A stretch of DNA of 34,822 nt from Cellulomonas avistercoris (GCF_014836445.1 NZ_JACSQV010000005.1:132806-167627); one strand, 5' to 3'; numbered from the stretch's first letter, positions 20,721 through 30,582 are shown. Numbers and translations: made by a program. Notes: a model not told the origin generated them from the sequence alone.

Positions 20721-23107
20721 GGCCGGGGCAGCGGATCGGGGTGCGCGAGCCCGCGGACGCCGTGCGCGACGTGCTCGTGCTCGTGGTCACCGTGGCGCTG
20801 GCGCTGACGCCCCTGCTGCCGGTGTACGGCACGTCGGCCGTGCTGCCGGCGCTGCTCGGCGGTGTGCTGCTCGCGGCGACGGTCACGGTCGTCGGCGCGC
20901 TGCGGCGCTGGTCCGCGCTCGTCGTCGTCGCCGTGCTCGTCGCGGTGTACGCGGTCGCCGGCGGCGCGCTCGCGGCGCCCACGACGACGGTCGCGGGGGT
21001 CGTACCGACGCCCGCGACGTTCGCCGCGCTCGCGCGCGGTGCAGCATCCACGTGGAAGCAGGTCCTCACGCTGCAGCCCCCCGTCGGGACGGGCGGCACG
21101 CTGCTCGTGGCCGCCTTCCTGCTCGGGCTCGTCGGCACCGCGACCGCGCTCACCCTCACGCTGCGGGTGCGACGGCCGTCGGTCGCGGCGCTCGCGGCGC
21201 TCGTGCCCGTCCTGGTCCTCGGCGGCGCGGTCGTGCTGGGCACGCGTCAGCCGCCCGTGCCGCCCGTGGTCGCGGGGACGGTGCTCGCGGCCGTCGGCCT
21301 CGCGTGGGCCGCGTGGCGCACCGGCTCGTGGCGCCCGCGCCGCGTGGTCGCGACGGGCGTGCTCGCGGCGGTCGCCGTGACGGGCGGGCTCGTGGGCGGT
21401 CCGCTGGTGCTCGCCGACCAGCCGCGCGTCGTCGTGCGCGACGAGATCGTGCCGCCGTTCGACCCCCGGGACTACCCGAGCCCGCTCGCGTCCTTCCGAC
21501 GACTGGTCAAGCTCGACGACACCGTGCTGCTCACGGTCGACGGTCTGCCGCAGGGCGCCCGCGTGCGGCTCGCGACGTTCGACCGCTACGACGGTGTCGT
21601 GTTCAACGTGGCCGGTGACGGCACGGCGCAGGCGTCGGGGGAGTTCCGGCGCGTGGGCGACGTCATCGACGTGCCGGTGCGCGGCGACGCGGCACGCGTG
21701 GACGTCACGATCGGTGCCCTGCAGGGCGTCTGGCTGCCGACCGTCGGGTACGCCCGGTCGGTGGACCTCGGCCGCGCGGACGCGGACCTGCGCTTCAACG
21801 ACGCGACCGGTGCCGCGGTCGTCACGTCGGGTGTCCGGGAGGGCATGACGTACTCGCTCGACGTCGTCGTCCCGCCCGTGCCCGACGACGACGCCATCGG
21901 TCGCGCCGGTGCCGCCTCGGTCGCGCAGCCGGAGCGCGGCGGCGTGCCGCAGGCCGTCACGGTCGCCGCGGCCGACGTCGCGCGCGACGCGGGCACACCC
22001 GTGCAGGTCGCGCGCACCATCGCGACGCAGCTGGCCGAGCAGGGGTACTTCTCGCACGGTCTGACCGACGCCGGGGACTACCCGTCCCTGTCGGGCCACG
22101 GCGCGGCGCGGCTCGCGGACCTGCTGGCCGGTGAGGTCATGGTCGGCGACGGCGAGCAGTACGCGGCCGCGGCCGCCCTGATGATCCGCGAGATGGGGCT
22201 GCCGGCCCGCGTCGTGCTCGGCTTCGTGCCCGGCTCGGGCGACGACGCCGAGGGTGACGGTGAGACGGCGGTCCCGACCGACGCGGACGGTGCCGTGGAG
22301 ATCCGGGGCCGCGACGTGCAGGCGTGGGTCGAGGTCGCGTTCGCGGGCCACGGCTGGGTGCCGTTCGACGTGACGCCGCCGCGCTCGCGCACGCCCGAGC
22401 AGGAGCAGGAGGAGACCGACACCGACCCGCAGCCGCAGGTCGTGCAGCCGCCCGCGCTCCCGCCGGACCGTGTCACGCCGCCGGACGACGACACCGAGCA
22501 GCCGCAGACGGAGGACCCGCCCGCGGACGACTCGGGGCTCGCGCTGTGGCTGCGCATCGCGGCCTGGACGGGCATCGGCCTCGGCGGGGTGCTGGTGCTG
22601 CTGTCGCCGATCCTCGTGGTGGTCGCGCTCAAGGCGCGTCGTCGCAAGCGTCGCCGCCGCGCGGACGACCCCGTGCGGCGCGTCGCCGGCGGCTGGGACG
22701 AGCTCGTCGACACCGCGCGCGACATGGGCGGCGTCCCGCCGGCCACGGCGACGCGGCGCGAGACGGCCCGGCTGTGGGGCACCACCATCGCCGGGGGGCA
22801 CCCGACCGTGGCGGCGCGCGTCGAGGCGCTCGCACGCCGCGCCGACCGCGCGGTCTTCGCGGCCGGCTCGCCCGACCGCGCCGAGGTCGAGGCGTACTGG
22901 GCCGACGTGGACGCGACCGTCGGGGCGCTGCGCCGGACCCTGCCGTGGCGACGGCGCGTCCGTGCCCACGCGTCGCCGGCCTCGCTGCGGCGGGCGTCCG
23001 CCGCGGCGCGCACCCCCCGGCAGCAGGTGGCGCCACCGTCGACGGCGTCCGCCGCCACCACCCGACGAACCCGTCGGACCCGCCGAGCCCGCCGAGGTGA
23101 ACGATGA
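20717..23107 (+). CDS. Transglutaminase-fold membrane protein, catalytic residues absent
   Basis: A 796-residue membrane protein. Residues about 18-235 hold several hydrophobic segments. An extracytoplasmic part contains the transglutaminase-like core (about 440-560), then an acidic Pro-rich stretch, a membrane helix near 609-634 and a cytosolic DUF4129-like region ending in an Arg-rich tail. The fold signature is clear: GDGEQYAAAAALM then GLPARVVLGFVPG, and VQAWVEVAF followed by GWVPFDVTPP. However, the catalytic Cys position in GDCEQYA is Gly479, and the catalytic His in HAWVEV is Gln535; only Asp551 remains. It is therefore unlikely to be an active transglutaminase or cysteine protease and may bind peptide or wall ligands instead. 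GTG start at 20717 with AGGAG seven bases upstream; the stop overlaps the RDD-FHA gene (ATGA). Confidence 0.88.
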   Translation: MRPGQRIGVREPADAVRDVLVLVVTVALALTPLLPVYGTSAVLPALLGGVLLAATVTVVGALRRWSALVVVAVLVAVYAVAGGALAAPTTTVAGVVPTPATFAALARGAASTWKQVLTLQPPVGTGGTLLVAAFLLGLVGTATALTLTLRVRRPSVAALAALVPVLVLGGAVVLGTRQPPVPPVVAGTVLAAVGLAWAAWRTGSWRPRRVVATGVLAAVAVTGGLVGGPLVLADQPRVVVRDEIVPPFDPRDYPSPLASFRRLVKLDDTVLLTVDGLPQGARVRLATFDRYDGVVFNVAGDGTAQASGEFRRVGDVIDVPVRGDAARVDVTIGALQGVWLPTVGYARSVDLGRADADLRFNDATGAAVVTSGVREGMTYSLDVVVPPVPDDDAIGRAGAASVAQPERGGVPQAVTVAAADVARDAGTPVQVARTIATQLAEQGYFSHGLTDAGDYPSLSGHGAARLADLLAGEVMVGDGEQYAAAAALMIREMGLPARVVLGFVPGSGDDAEGDGETAVPTDADGAVEIRGRDVQAWVEVAFAGHGWVPFDVTPPRSRTPEQEQEETDTDPQPQVVQPPALPPDRVTPPDDDTEQPQTEDPPADDSGLALWLRIAAWTGIGLGGVLVLLSPILVVVALKARRRKRRRRADDPVRRVAGGWDELVDTARDMGGVPPATATRRETARLWGTTIAGGHPTVAARVEALARRADRAVFAAGSPDRAEVEAYWADVDATVGALRRTLPWRRRVRAHASPASLRRASAAARTPRQQVAPPSTASAATTRRTRRTRRARRGER

Positions 23108-24324
23108 CCGCCCGAACCCCGACCTCGCCGGACGACCGGCTGGACGACCGGCCGGCGAGCCTGGGCCGGCGGTTCCTCGCGGTCCTCGTCGACCAGGTCG
23201 TCCTGCTGGTGCTGGGCGGTGGGGTCGTGGTGGTGGCGGCCCTGCGGGTCAGCACCGCGCTGCGTGACGGCGCCGCGCCGGCCGCACCCGTCGTCCCCGT
23301 GCCGCTGCTGGTCGCCGCAGCCGTGCTGGCGACGGTCGTCACGGTCGTGCAGTGGCTCGCGCACGGGCGCCTCGGCTGGACGCTCGGGCGGCGGCTGCTC
23401 GGCGTGCGGACGGTCGACGTGCACAGCCGCCGTCCCGTCGGCGCGGGCCGCGTGCTCGTGCGGGGGCTCGTCGTGGCGGCGGGCGCACTGGTCTGCGCCG
23501 TGGGCCAGTACGTCGTGCTGCTGTCACCGCTGCTCGACCGGACCGGGCGCCGGCGCGGCTGGCACGACCGCGCGGTCGACGCCGAGGTGCTGCGGGCGGC
23601 CACGTCGCGGCGCGGCGGGGACGTGGTGCGCCGGCACGTGGCCGGTGCGGGCGCGGCTCCGGGGCCGGCCGCAGCCGCACCGCGGCCGCCCGTGCCCCTG
23701 CCGGCGGCCGGGCCGGCCGCCGCGGCCGGCGGCCCGCAGGTCACGGAGTCACCGGCCCCCGTCGGGACGCCCCCTGCGACGCCGGCGGCCGGTCTGGTCC
23801 TGGCACCGCTGCACCCGCAGCGCTCGGCCCCCGACCTCGACACGCGCGCCATCCCGGCGGTGCGCTCCTCGCCGACGCTCGCGTTCGGGCTCGCGCCGGA
23901 GCTCGAGACGACCCGGCCCGCCGCGCCGCGCACGGACGTGGTCCCCGAGCCGCGGACCGGGTCGACGCCCGGGCTGCGCGTCGCGTTCGACGACGGTCGC
24001 GTGCTCACCGTGGAGCGGCTGGCGCTCGTGGGCCGCAACCCGTCACCCGGACCCGGCCTGCAGGTCGTGCGGGTCGTCGACCCGACGCGCTCGGTCTCCA
24101 AGACCCACCTGCAGCTCGCGGTCGACTCCGCCGGCGGTGCGTGGGTCGTGGACCGCGGCTCGACCAACGGCACCCTGGTGACGCTGCCCGACGGCGGGCA
24201 GGTCGTGTGCCCGGTGGACCATCCCGTACGGCTGCGCGAGGGTGCGGTCGTCGTGTTCGGCGACCGGTCCCTGCGGGTCGTCGCGATGCCCGTCGTCGCG
24301 CAGGGACGCAGCCCCGTCGCCTGA
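23104..24324 (+). CDS. RDD-family membrane protein with C-terminal FHA domain
   Basis: A 406-residue protein joining an RDD membrane domain to a phosphothreonine-binding domain. The RDD part (about 19-165) opens with LGRRFLAVLVDQVV and has hydrophobic segments near 25-48, 62-82 and 115-140, with the conserved GRRLLGVRTVD between. A Pro/Ala-rich linker runs from about 175 to 285. The FHA domain (about 288-398) contains LVGRNP, SVSKTHLQL and DRGSTNGTLV. It would place an FHA reader at the membrane next to the kinase, so it is a likely kinase substrate or scaffold. It is the last gene of the operon; strong hairpins follow (24326-24372 and 24426-24451). Start overlaps the preceding stop (ATGA). 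Confidence 0.9.
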   Translation: MTARTPTSPDDRLDDRPASLGRRFLAVLVDQVVLLVLGGGVVVVAALRVSTALRDGAAPAAPVVPVPLLVAAAVLATVVTVVQWLAHGRLGWTLGRRLLGVRTVDVHSRRPVGAGRVLVRGLVVAAGALVCAVGQYVVLLSPLLDRTGRRRGWHDRAVDAEVLRAATSRRGGDVVRRHVAGAGAAPGPAAAAPRPPVPLPAAGPAAAAGGPQVTESPAPVGTPPATPAAGLVLAPLHPQRSAPDLDTRAIPAVRSSPTLAFGLAPELETTRPAAPRTDVVPEPRTGSTPGLRVAFDDGRVLTVERLALVGRNPSPGPGLQVVRVVDPTRSVSKTHLQLAVDSAGGAWVVDRGSTNGTLVTLPDGGQVVCPVDHPVRLREGAVVVFGDRSLRVVAMPVVAQGRSPVA

Positions 24325-24325
24325 G

Positions 24326-24372
24326 CCTGCCGGGCTCCGAGCCCGAGCGGATCGTCGGGCCGGCCGGGCAGG
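24326..24372 (+). terminator. Hairpin cluster after the RDD-FHA gene
   Basis: GGGCT-CCG-AGCCC forms a 5-bp stem with a 3-base loop (24332-24344), enclosed by CCTGCC (24326-24331) and GGCAGG (24367-24372). It begins two bases after the stop codon and has no T-tract, as is common in actinobacteria. Confidence 0.45.
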
Positions 24373-24425
24373 TCTGCTGCCCCGTGCGTGGGATCGTCCG
24401 GCAGCTCGTCCAGCGGGTCTGACCG

Positions 24426-24451
24426 CACGCCCGCCCCGCGGGGCGGGTGTG
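24426..24451. terminator. GC palindrome upstream of the beta-propeller gene
   Basis: The 18-base perfect palindrome CCCGCCCCGCGGGGCGGG (24430-24447) is extended by CACG/TGTG arms that pair with one G-U. It could act as a terminator for the operon or as a protein-binding site, since it ends four bases before the -10 box of the next gene. Confidence 0.5.
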
Positions 24452-24454
24452 GCC

Positions 24455-24460
24455 TAGTCT
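24455..24460 (+). promoter_or_regulatory. Leaderless -10 box (TAGTCT)
   Basis: TAGTCT matches TAnnnT and is followed by exactly six bases and then the ATG at 24467, so transcription should start at or within the start codon. No ribosome-binding site is present, which agrees with leaderless translation. Confidence 0.65.
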
Positions 24461-24466
24461 CAGCCC

Positions 24467-25933
24467 ATGGGTGGCCTACGCCCGGCCCCGCAGATGCGGC
24501 CGGTCGAGCTTGTCGACGACGACGACCTCTCGGGGACCGGCGGCGACCTGGCGCGCGACGACGCGGACAACCTGCCCGGTGCCGGTGCGGCCGACGGCGC
24601 CGGCGCCCGCGGTGGCGGGTGGCGACGCCGGCGCTGGGTCGTGATCTCCGTCGTCGTGGTGGTCGGGGCCGCGGCCGTCGCCACCGGTGTCACGGAGCGG
24701 GCGGCGCGCGAGCAGGCCGACGCCTTCGCCGCGCTGCCCGGGGTCGTGCGTCCGCTGGAGCAGGTGCCCGTCGAGCGCTGGCGGGCGGACGCGGACGGAC
24801 CGACGCCGGTGCTGGGCGCGGGCGGCGGGATCGTGACGGTCGCCGGCGCGCAGGGGAGCTGGACCGTGCGCTCGTGGGACCCGGCGACCGGCGCGCTGCG
24901 CTGGGAGGTGCCGGTCGTCGACGAGCCCGGGTCCGGCTTCGAGTCGGTGGCCGTGGCGTGCTCGGCGACGGTGGACCCGTCGGCGCTGCTGCTGTGCTCC
25001 TGGACCGAGCCGGGGGTCGTCTACGGGGGATCAGGGGAGTCCACGCCCTACGTGCCCCCGACGCAGTTCCTCGCGCTGGACCCGGACGGCGGTGAGCAGC
25101 GGGGTGCGTGGGAGCTCGAGGGGAACCTGCTCGGCCTCGTGCGTGCCGAGGGCGACGTCGTCGTCGCGACAGGGCTGCGCGACCGGCACGTCCTGGTCGA
25201 GCGCCGGGACGGCACGGACGGGACCGTGCGCTGGTCGTGGACCTCGCCGATCCCGCTGGTCGACAGCGGCGGTGTGCGCGCCGCTCCGCAGCTCGTCGGG
25301 GACGACCGCGTCGTGGGCCTCGTGGCCATGACGACCACGCTGCTCGACGCGGGCACGGGCGCGGTCCTCGAGGCCGGCCCGCCCGGGCGGCAGATCCTGG
25401 TCACGGGCCTGCCCGACGGCGGTTTCGCGACGTGGGAGTCGGGGTACGGCGGGACGCTGCGCGACGCGGACGGCGAGATGCGCGCGCGCGTCCCGGGGCT
25501 GCCCCTCGCCGTCGTGGGCGACGCGTCGGTCGACGACCTCCTGATGGACGTCGGCAACCGTGTGGTCGCCGTGCGGCCGCAGGACGGCGTCGTGACGTGG
25601 CGGCTGCCGTCGTCGATGTCGCCGGTCGCCATGGCGTACGGCGTCGTGGTGATGGCGGGCGAGGGCTCGGTCGGGGCCGTGGACGGCGCGGACGGGCGGT
25701 TGCTCTGGGAGGAGGAGCTGGTCGCCGAGCAGCGCATCCCGCCGGCGACCGACGGGCTGCACGTGCTCACCGCGGAGCCCGACGGTGAGGGCCGCAGGCA
25801 CCTGGTCGCGCGGGGGCTGCGCGACGGGGTGGAGGCGTGGCGGCTCGGCGTGCCGTCGGACGTGCTGCTGCTCACGGGCATCGGCGGCCGTCTCGTCGTG
25901 GTCACGGACGACGTGGTCATCGTCCTCGCGTGA
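24467..25933 (+). CDS. Single-pass beta-propeller (PQQ-like repeat) protein
   Basis: A 488-residue protein. The cytosolic N-terminus (1-55) is acidic and Gly-rich and ends in an Arg cluster. One membrane helix lies near 57-75. The remaining 410 residues are extracytoplasmic and built from PQQ-like propeller blades, seen in repeats such as WDPATGALRWEVP, LDAGTGAVLEAG and VDGADGRLLWEEE. No cofactor-binding residues can be assigned, so a scaffold or binding role is more likely than a quinoprotein dehydrogenase. It follows the kinase/Fn3 operon but has its own leaderless promoter and probably forms a separate transcript. Two cysteines near 164 and 172 could pair. A terminator-like hairpin follows five bases after the stop. 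Confidence 0.83.
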   Translation: MGGLRPAPQMRPVELVDDDDLSGTGGDLARDDADNLPGAGAADGAGARGGGWRRRRWVVISVVVVVGAAAVATGVTERAAREQADAFAALPGVVRPLEQVPVERWRADADGPTPVLGAGGGIVTVAGAQGSWTVRSWDPATGALRWEVPVVDEPGSGFESVAVACSATVDPSALLLCSWTEPGVVYGGSGESTPYVPPTQFLALDPDGGEQRGAWELEGNLLGLVRAEGDVVVATGLRDRHVLVERRDGTDGTVRWSWTSPIPLVDSGGVRAAPQLVGDDRVVGLVAMTTTLLDAGTGAVLEAGPPGRQILVTGLPDGGFATWESGYGGTLRDADGEMRARVPGLPLAVVGDASVDDLLMDVGNRVVAVRPQDGVVTWRLPSSMSPVAMAYGVVVMAGEGSVGAVDGADGRLLWEEELVAEQRIPPATDGLHVLTAEPDGEGRRHLVARGLRDGVEAWRLGVPSDVLLLTGIGGRLVVVTDDVVIVLA

Positions 25934-25937
25934 TCCC

Positions 25938-25955
25938 GCCGCGGGTTGCCGCGGC
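25938..25955 (+). terminator. Terminator-like hairpin
   Basis: GCCGCGG-GTTG-CCGCGGC gives a perfect 7-bp GC stem with a 4-base loop, five bases after the stop of the beta-propeller gene. There is no T-tract. It overlaps the proposed -35 of the leuA promoter. Confidence 0.55.
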
Positions 25956-25976
25956 AGGTGCCCGCGGGGGTAAGGT
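25946..25976 (+). promoter_or_regulatory. leuA promoter
   Basis: A -10 box TAAGGT at 25971-25976 with a possible -35 TTGCCG at 25946-25951 (19-base spacing, slightly long). The -10 ends six bases before the GTG of the leader peptide, so the transcript probably begins at that codon. Confidence 0.6.
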
Positions 25977-26003
25977 CGTCCCGTGCGCGCACGCTCGCTG
26001 CTT

Positions 26004-27890
<1,887 letters not shown>

Positions 27891-27895
27891 GGGAC

Positions 27896-27926
27896 GGCCG
27901 CGGCGCGCCCCCGGCGCGCCCCGGCC
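27896..27926. terminator. leuA terminator hairpin
   Basis: Two copies of the palindrome GGCGCGCC (27902-27909 and 27913-27920) separated by CCC form an 8-bp stem. Beyond a single C-C mismatch the arms GGCCG (27896-27900) and CGGCC (27922-27926) add five more pairs. It begins six bases after the leuA stop and lacks a T-tract. Confidence 0.65.
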
Positions 27927-27937
27927 CCCCCCCCCCC
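27925..27937. repeat. C13 homopolymer tract upstream of recO
   Basis: Thirteen C residues between CCGG and GGG, lying about 39-51 bases upstream of the recO start, between the leuA terminator stem and the recO -10 box. It is the third long C tract in the window. The exact count is uncertain. Confidence 0.8.
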
Positions 27938-27963
27938 GGGCCCCACCTGTCGGTGCCGCGGGG

Positions 27964-27969
27964 GACAAT
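27964..27969 (+). promoter_or_regulatory. Leaderless -10 box for recO (GACAAT)
   Basis: GACAAT ends exactly six bases before the recO GTG. It has four of the six bases of the TATAAT consensus. There is no ribosome-binding site, so leaderless translation is likely. Confidence 0.55.
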
Positions 27970-27975
27970 GGCACG

Positions 27976-28707
27976 GTGAGCCTCTACCGCGACGAGGCGA
28001 TCGTCCTGCGCACCCACAAGCTGGGGGAGGCCGACCGCATCGTCACCCTCCTGACGCGTGAGCACGGCAAGGTGCGCGCCGTCGGCAAGGGCGTGCGCCG
28101 CACGACGTCCCGCTTCGGCTCCCGGCTCGAGCCGTTCATGCACATCGACGTGCAGCTGAGCACGGGACGCAACCTCGACGTCGTCACGCAGGTCGAGGCG
28201 CTCGGGTCGTACGGTCGCCAGATCTGCGAGGACTACGGGCTGTACACCGTCGGCACGGTGATGCTCGAGACGGCCGAACGGCTCGTCGAGGCGGAGCGCG
28301 AGCCGTCGGTCCAGCAGTACCGGCTGCTGGTCGGCGCGGTGCGCGCGCTCGCCACGCGCGCCCACGCGCCGGGTCTCGTCCTGGACTCCTACCTGCTGCG
28401 CGCGCTCGCGGTCGCCGGGTGGGCGCCGAGCTTCACCGACTGCGCGCGGTGCGGGGCCCCGGGCCCGCACCACGCGTTCGCGCCCGCCGTCGGCGGCGCG
28501 GTGTGCGGGGCGTGCCGGCCACCGGGTGCTGCCGCCCCGGCCCCGGAGACGTTCACGCTGCTCGCCGCGCTGCTGTCGGGCGACTGGGGCGTCGCCGACG
28601 CGAGCGCCGAGCGGCACCGGGCCGAGGGCAACGGACTCGTCGCGGTGTTCTGCCAGTTCCACCTCGAGCGGCGCCTGCGCTCGCTGCCGATGGTCGAACG
28701 CGTCTGA
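27976..28707 (+). CDS. recO: DNA repair protein RecO
   Basis: A 243-residue recombination mediator of the RecFOR pathway, which helps load RecA on SSB-coated single-stranded DNA. The N-terminal OB fold begins [19 protein letters not shown] and contains [11 protein letters not shown]. The helical C-terminal part carries a four-cysteine zinc site: CARC (156, 159) and CGAC (177, 180). Length is typical for the family. The GTG at 27976 is chosen because the OB-fold similarity starts there and the -10 box is at leaderless spacing; the upstream open frame crosses the poly-C tract and has no similarity. recO followed by uppS is a common actinobacterial order. Confidence 0.95.
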   Translation: MSLYRDEAIVLRTHKLGEADRIVTLLTREHGKVRAVGKGVRRTTSRFGSRLEPFMHIDVQLSTGRNLDVVTQVEALGSYGRQICEDYGLYTVGTVMLETAERLVEAEREPSVQQYRLLVGAVRALATRAHAPGLVLDSYLLRALAVAGWAPSFTDCARCGAPGPHHAFAPAVGGAVCGACRPPGAAAPAPETFTLLAALLSGDWGVADASAERHRAEGNGLVAVFCQFHLERRLRSLPMVERV

Positions 28708-28732
28708 CGGACGGCGCCGGTGCGCGCGCCGG

Positions 28733-28756
28733 GTGGCACGATGTGCTGCGTGCCAC
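28733..28756. repeat. Inverted repeat over the uppS start
   Basis: GTGGCACG (28733-28740) and CGTGCCAC (28749-28756) are perfect 8-base arms around an 8-base spacer. The element contains the possible -10 hexamer CACGAT and both plausible uppS start codons (28741 and 28750), so it could be an operator or a hairpin masking the start. Confidence 0.45.
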
Positions 28757-29535
28757 GCGAGACCGTCCCGCCCTACCCGCACCCGTCCGGCGCCCGGCCG
28801 CCCCAGATCCCTCGGGCGCTCGTGCCGCGCCACGTGGCGGTCGTCATGGACGGCAACGGCCGCTGGGCCAACGCGCGGGGGCTGCCCCGCGTCGAGGGCC
28901 ACCGCGCGGGCGAGGCGTCGCTCCTGGACGTGGTCGCGGGCGCGATCGAGATCGGCGTCCAGCACGTGTCGGCGTACGCGTTCTCGACCGAGAACTGGTC
29001 ACGCTCGCCCGAGGAGGTCCGGTTCCTCATGGGCTTCAACCGCGATGTGCTGCGCAGGCGGCGCGACCTGATGGACTCGTGGGGCGTGCGCGTGCGCTGG
29101 GCGGGCCGGCGTCCCCGGCTGTGGCGCTCGGTGATCAACGAGCTCGAGACCGCGGAGCGCCAGACCGTCGAGAACACGACGTGCACCCTGACGATGTGCG
29201 TGAACTACGGCGGCCGCGCCGAGATCGCCGACGCCGCGCAGGCCATCGCGCGCGAGGTCGCCGCGGGCCGGCTCAAGCCCGAGCGGGTCAACGAGAAGAC
29301 CGTGCAGAAGTACCTCGACGAGCCCGACCTGCCGGACGTCGATCTCTTCCTGCGGTCCTCGGGCGAGCAGCGGATCTCGAACTTCATGCTGTGGCAGTCG
29401 GCGTACGCCGAGATGGTCTTCCTCGACGAGCCGTGGCCGGACGTCGACCGGCGGCACCTGTGGCGCGCGGTCGAGACGTACGCGCGGCGTGACCGGCGCT
29501 ACGGCGGTGCGGTCGACGTCCCCGCCGCGACCTGA
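28750..29535 (+). CDS. uppS: Isoprenyl (undecaprenyl/decaprenyl) diphosphate synthase
   Basis: A 261-residue cis-prenyltransferase that extends allylic diphosphates with isopentenyl diphosphate to make the lipid carrier for peptidoglycan synthesis. [13 protein letters not shown] carries the Mg-binding Asp34, followed by [19 protein letters not shown] and, near the C-terminus, [18 protein letters not shown]. Chain length of the product cannot be read from sequence; actinobacteria often have two such enzymes. The GTG at 28750 is preferred because CACGAT lies seven bases upstream, consistent with a leaderless start. ATG 28741 and GTG 28720 are in-frame alternatives without a ribosome-binding site. 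It lies 42 bases after recO. Confidence 0.94.
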   Translation: MPRETVPPYPHPSGARPPQIPRALVPRHVAVVMDGNGRWANARGLPRVEGHRAGEASLLDVVAGAIEIGVQHVSAYAFSTENWSRSPEEVRFLMGFNRDVLRRRRDLMDSWGVRVRWAGRRPRLWRSVINELETAERQTVENTTCTLTMCVNYGGRAEIADAAQAIAREVAAGRLKPERVNEKTVQKYLDEPDLPDVDLFLRSSGEQRISNFMLWQSAYAEMVFLDEPWPDVDRRHLWRAVETYARRDRRYGGAVDVPAAT

Positions 29536-29558
29536 CGCCGGATGTCCGAGGCGCGCGC

Positions 29559-29564
29559 TAGGTT
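29559..29564 (+). promoter_or_regulatory. Leaderless -10 box (TAGGTT)
   Basis: TAGGTT fits TAnnnT and is separated from the ATG at 29571 by exactly six bases. No ribosome-binding site is seen. Confidence 0.65.
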
Positions 29565-29570
29565 CGCGCC

Positions 29571-29930
29571 ATGGGACTGACCGTGAGCATGGTGACCTTC
29601 GACACGCACGACGCGCCCACGCTGGCGGCCTGGTGGGCAGGTCACCTCGGCGGCGAGGTCCAGGGCCACGAGGAGGAGTTCGTCATGGTTCTGCCCGCCG
29701 GGCCGGGGCTGCCCGCGTTCGGCTTCCAGCGCGTCGACGACCCCACGCCGGGCAAGAACCGGGTCCACGTGGACCTGGGCGCGGACGACCCGGCGCGAGC
29801 CGTCGAGGCGTTCGTGGCGTCCGGGGCGACGAGGGTGGCCGACCACACGCTCCCGGACGGGTTCGCGTGGACGGTGCTGGCGGACCCGCACGGCAACCAG
29901 TTCTGCGTGTCGGCGACCCACACGGCCTGA
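29571..29930 (+). CDS. Small VOC (glyoxalase/bleomycin-resistance fold) protein
   Basis: A 119-residue single-module protein of the vicinal oxygen chelate superfamily. Two beta-alpha-beta-beta-beta units are visible: MVTFDTHDAPTLAAWWAGHLGG starts the first, split here by its AAWWA helix, and RVHVDLGADD the second, which ends with LADPHGNQFCVS, the typical C-terminal VOC signature. Relatives act in dioxygenase, lyase or resistance roles, and the substrate cannot be told. Probably a homodimer. It is convergent with the DedA-like gene, with only 19 bases between the stop codons. Confidence 0.85.
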   Translation: MGLTVSMVTFDTHDAPTLAAWWAGHLGGEVQGHEEEFVMVLPAGPGLPAFGFQRVDDPTPGKNRVHVDLGADDPARAVEAFVASGATRVADHTLPDGFAWTVLADPHGNQFCVSATHTA

Positions 29931-29953
29931 GGGCGGGGTCCGGTCCGTCTCAG
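29927..29953. terminator. Possible bidirectional terminator between convergent genes
   Basis: CTGAG (29927-29931) and CTCAG (29949-29953) form an inverted repeat around 17 bases. Each arm contains the TGA stop of one of the two convergent genes. The stem is only 5 bp, so support is weak. Confidence 0.25.
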
Positions 29954-30552
29954 CCGCGCTCGCGGGCCGCCGTCCGGCCGGTGCGTGCGTCGCCCGCGGG
30001 GGCTGCGAGGTGCGGCTCGGCGGTGCGGCGACGTCGCAGCCCGGCGACCGTGACGGCGACGAGGAGCACGGCGGCGAGCCCGATCGCGGCGAGCGCCCAG
30101 CCGGAGCCTGCGGCGAGCATGACCGCGCCCCACACCGCGCCCGCGCCGACGGTGCCCCAGATGACGGACCACAGGGCGGCGCCGGGGATCGAGGCGACCG
30201 TGAAGCGCAGGTACGGCATGCGCACCAGGCCGGCACCGGCGAAGACGGCGGTCTGGATGCCGACGGTCGCGTAGGCCAGCGTCACCGCGAGTGGCCCCCA
30301 GCGGTGCACGAGCGCGACGCCGCGGCGTGCCGACGGCGTGGACGCCAGGCGCGCGGTGCGCTCGACCGTGCGCTGCCACCAGCGCGGTCCGCGCCGGCGC
30401 CCACCCTCGAGCTGTGCGCCGCGCTGGACGCCCCGGCCGGCCCAGTAGGTCAGGTGGGAGCGCGCCATGACGATCGTGAAGAGGCAGGCCAGCGCGACCG
30501 CGACGGGCAGACCGTCGAGGCCGTACACGGCCAGCACCTCGCCCGACGACAC
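29950..30552 (-). CDS. DedA-like (VTT-domain) membrane protein
   Basis: A 200-residue integral membrane protein. An N-terminal hydrophobic segment leads to SHLTYWAGRGVQRG, then an Arg/Trp-rich cytosolic stretch. RWGPLAVTLAYATVGIQT, AGLVRMPYLRF and ALWSVIWGTVG follow, the pattern of DedA/VTT proteins, and the last hydrophobic pair is near 140-175. DedA proteins are linked to phospholipid or lipid-carrier recycling and membrane-potential maintenance. The match is recognisable but divergent, and the conserved Arg of the reentrant region is replaced by Gln (GIQT). The GTG start lies six bases after TACGAT. It sits 30 bases downstream of znuB in the same direction, so some read-through from the zinc operon is possible. 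Confidence 0.72.
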   Translation of the reverse strand: MSSGEVLAVYGLDGLPVAVALACLFTIVMARSHLTYWAGRGVQRGAQLEGGRRRGPRWWQRTVERTARLASTPSARRGVALVHRWGPLAVTLAYATVGIQTAVFAGAGLVRMPYLRFTVASIPGAALWSVIWGTVGAGAVWGAVMLAAGSGWALAAIGLAAVLLVAVTVAGLRRRRTAEPHLAAPAGDARTGRTAARERG

Positions 30553-30558
30553 TGCCTG

Positions 30559-30564
30559 ATCGTA
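30559..30564 (-). promoter_or_regulatory. Leaderless -10 box (TACGAT)
   Basis: On the minus strand TACGAT is followed by six bases and the GTG at 30552. It lies between the znuB stop and the DedA-like gene, giving that gene its own promoter. Confidence 0.55.
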
Positions 30565-30582
30565 CGCCGGGGGCGGGGCGCC

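Noticed and set aside
24325..24466. Possible small gene between the RDD-FHA gene and the beta-propeller gene
   Set aside because: Only hairpins and a promoter are visible; no frame with a credible start and composition.
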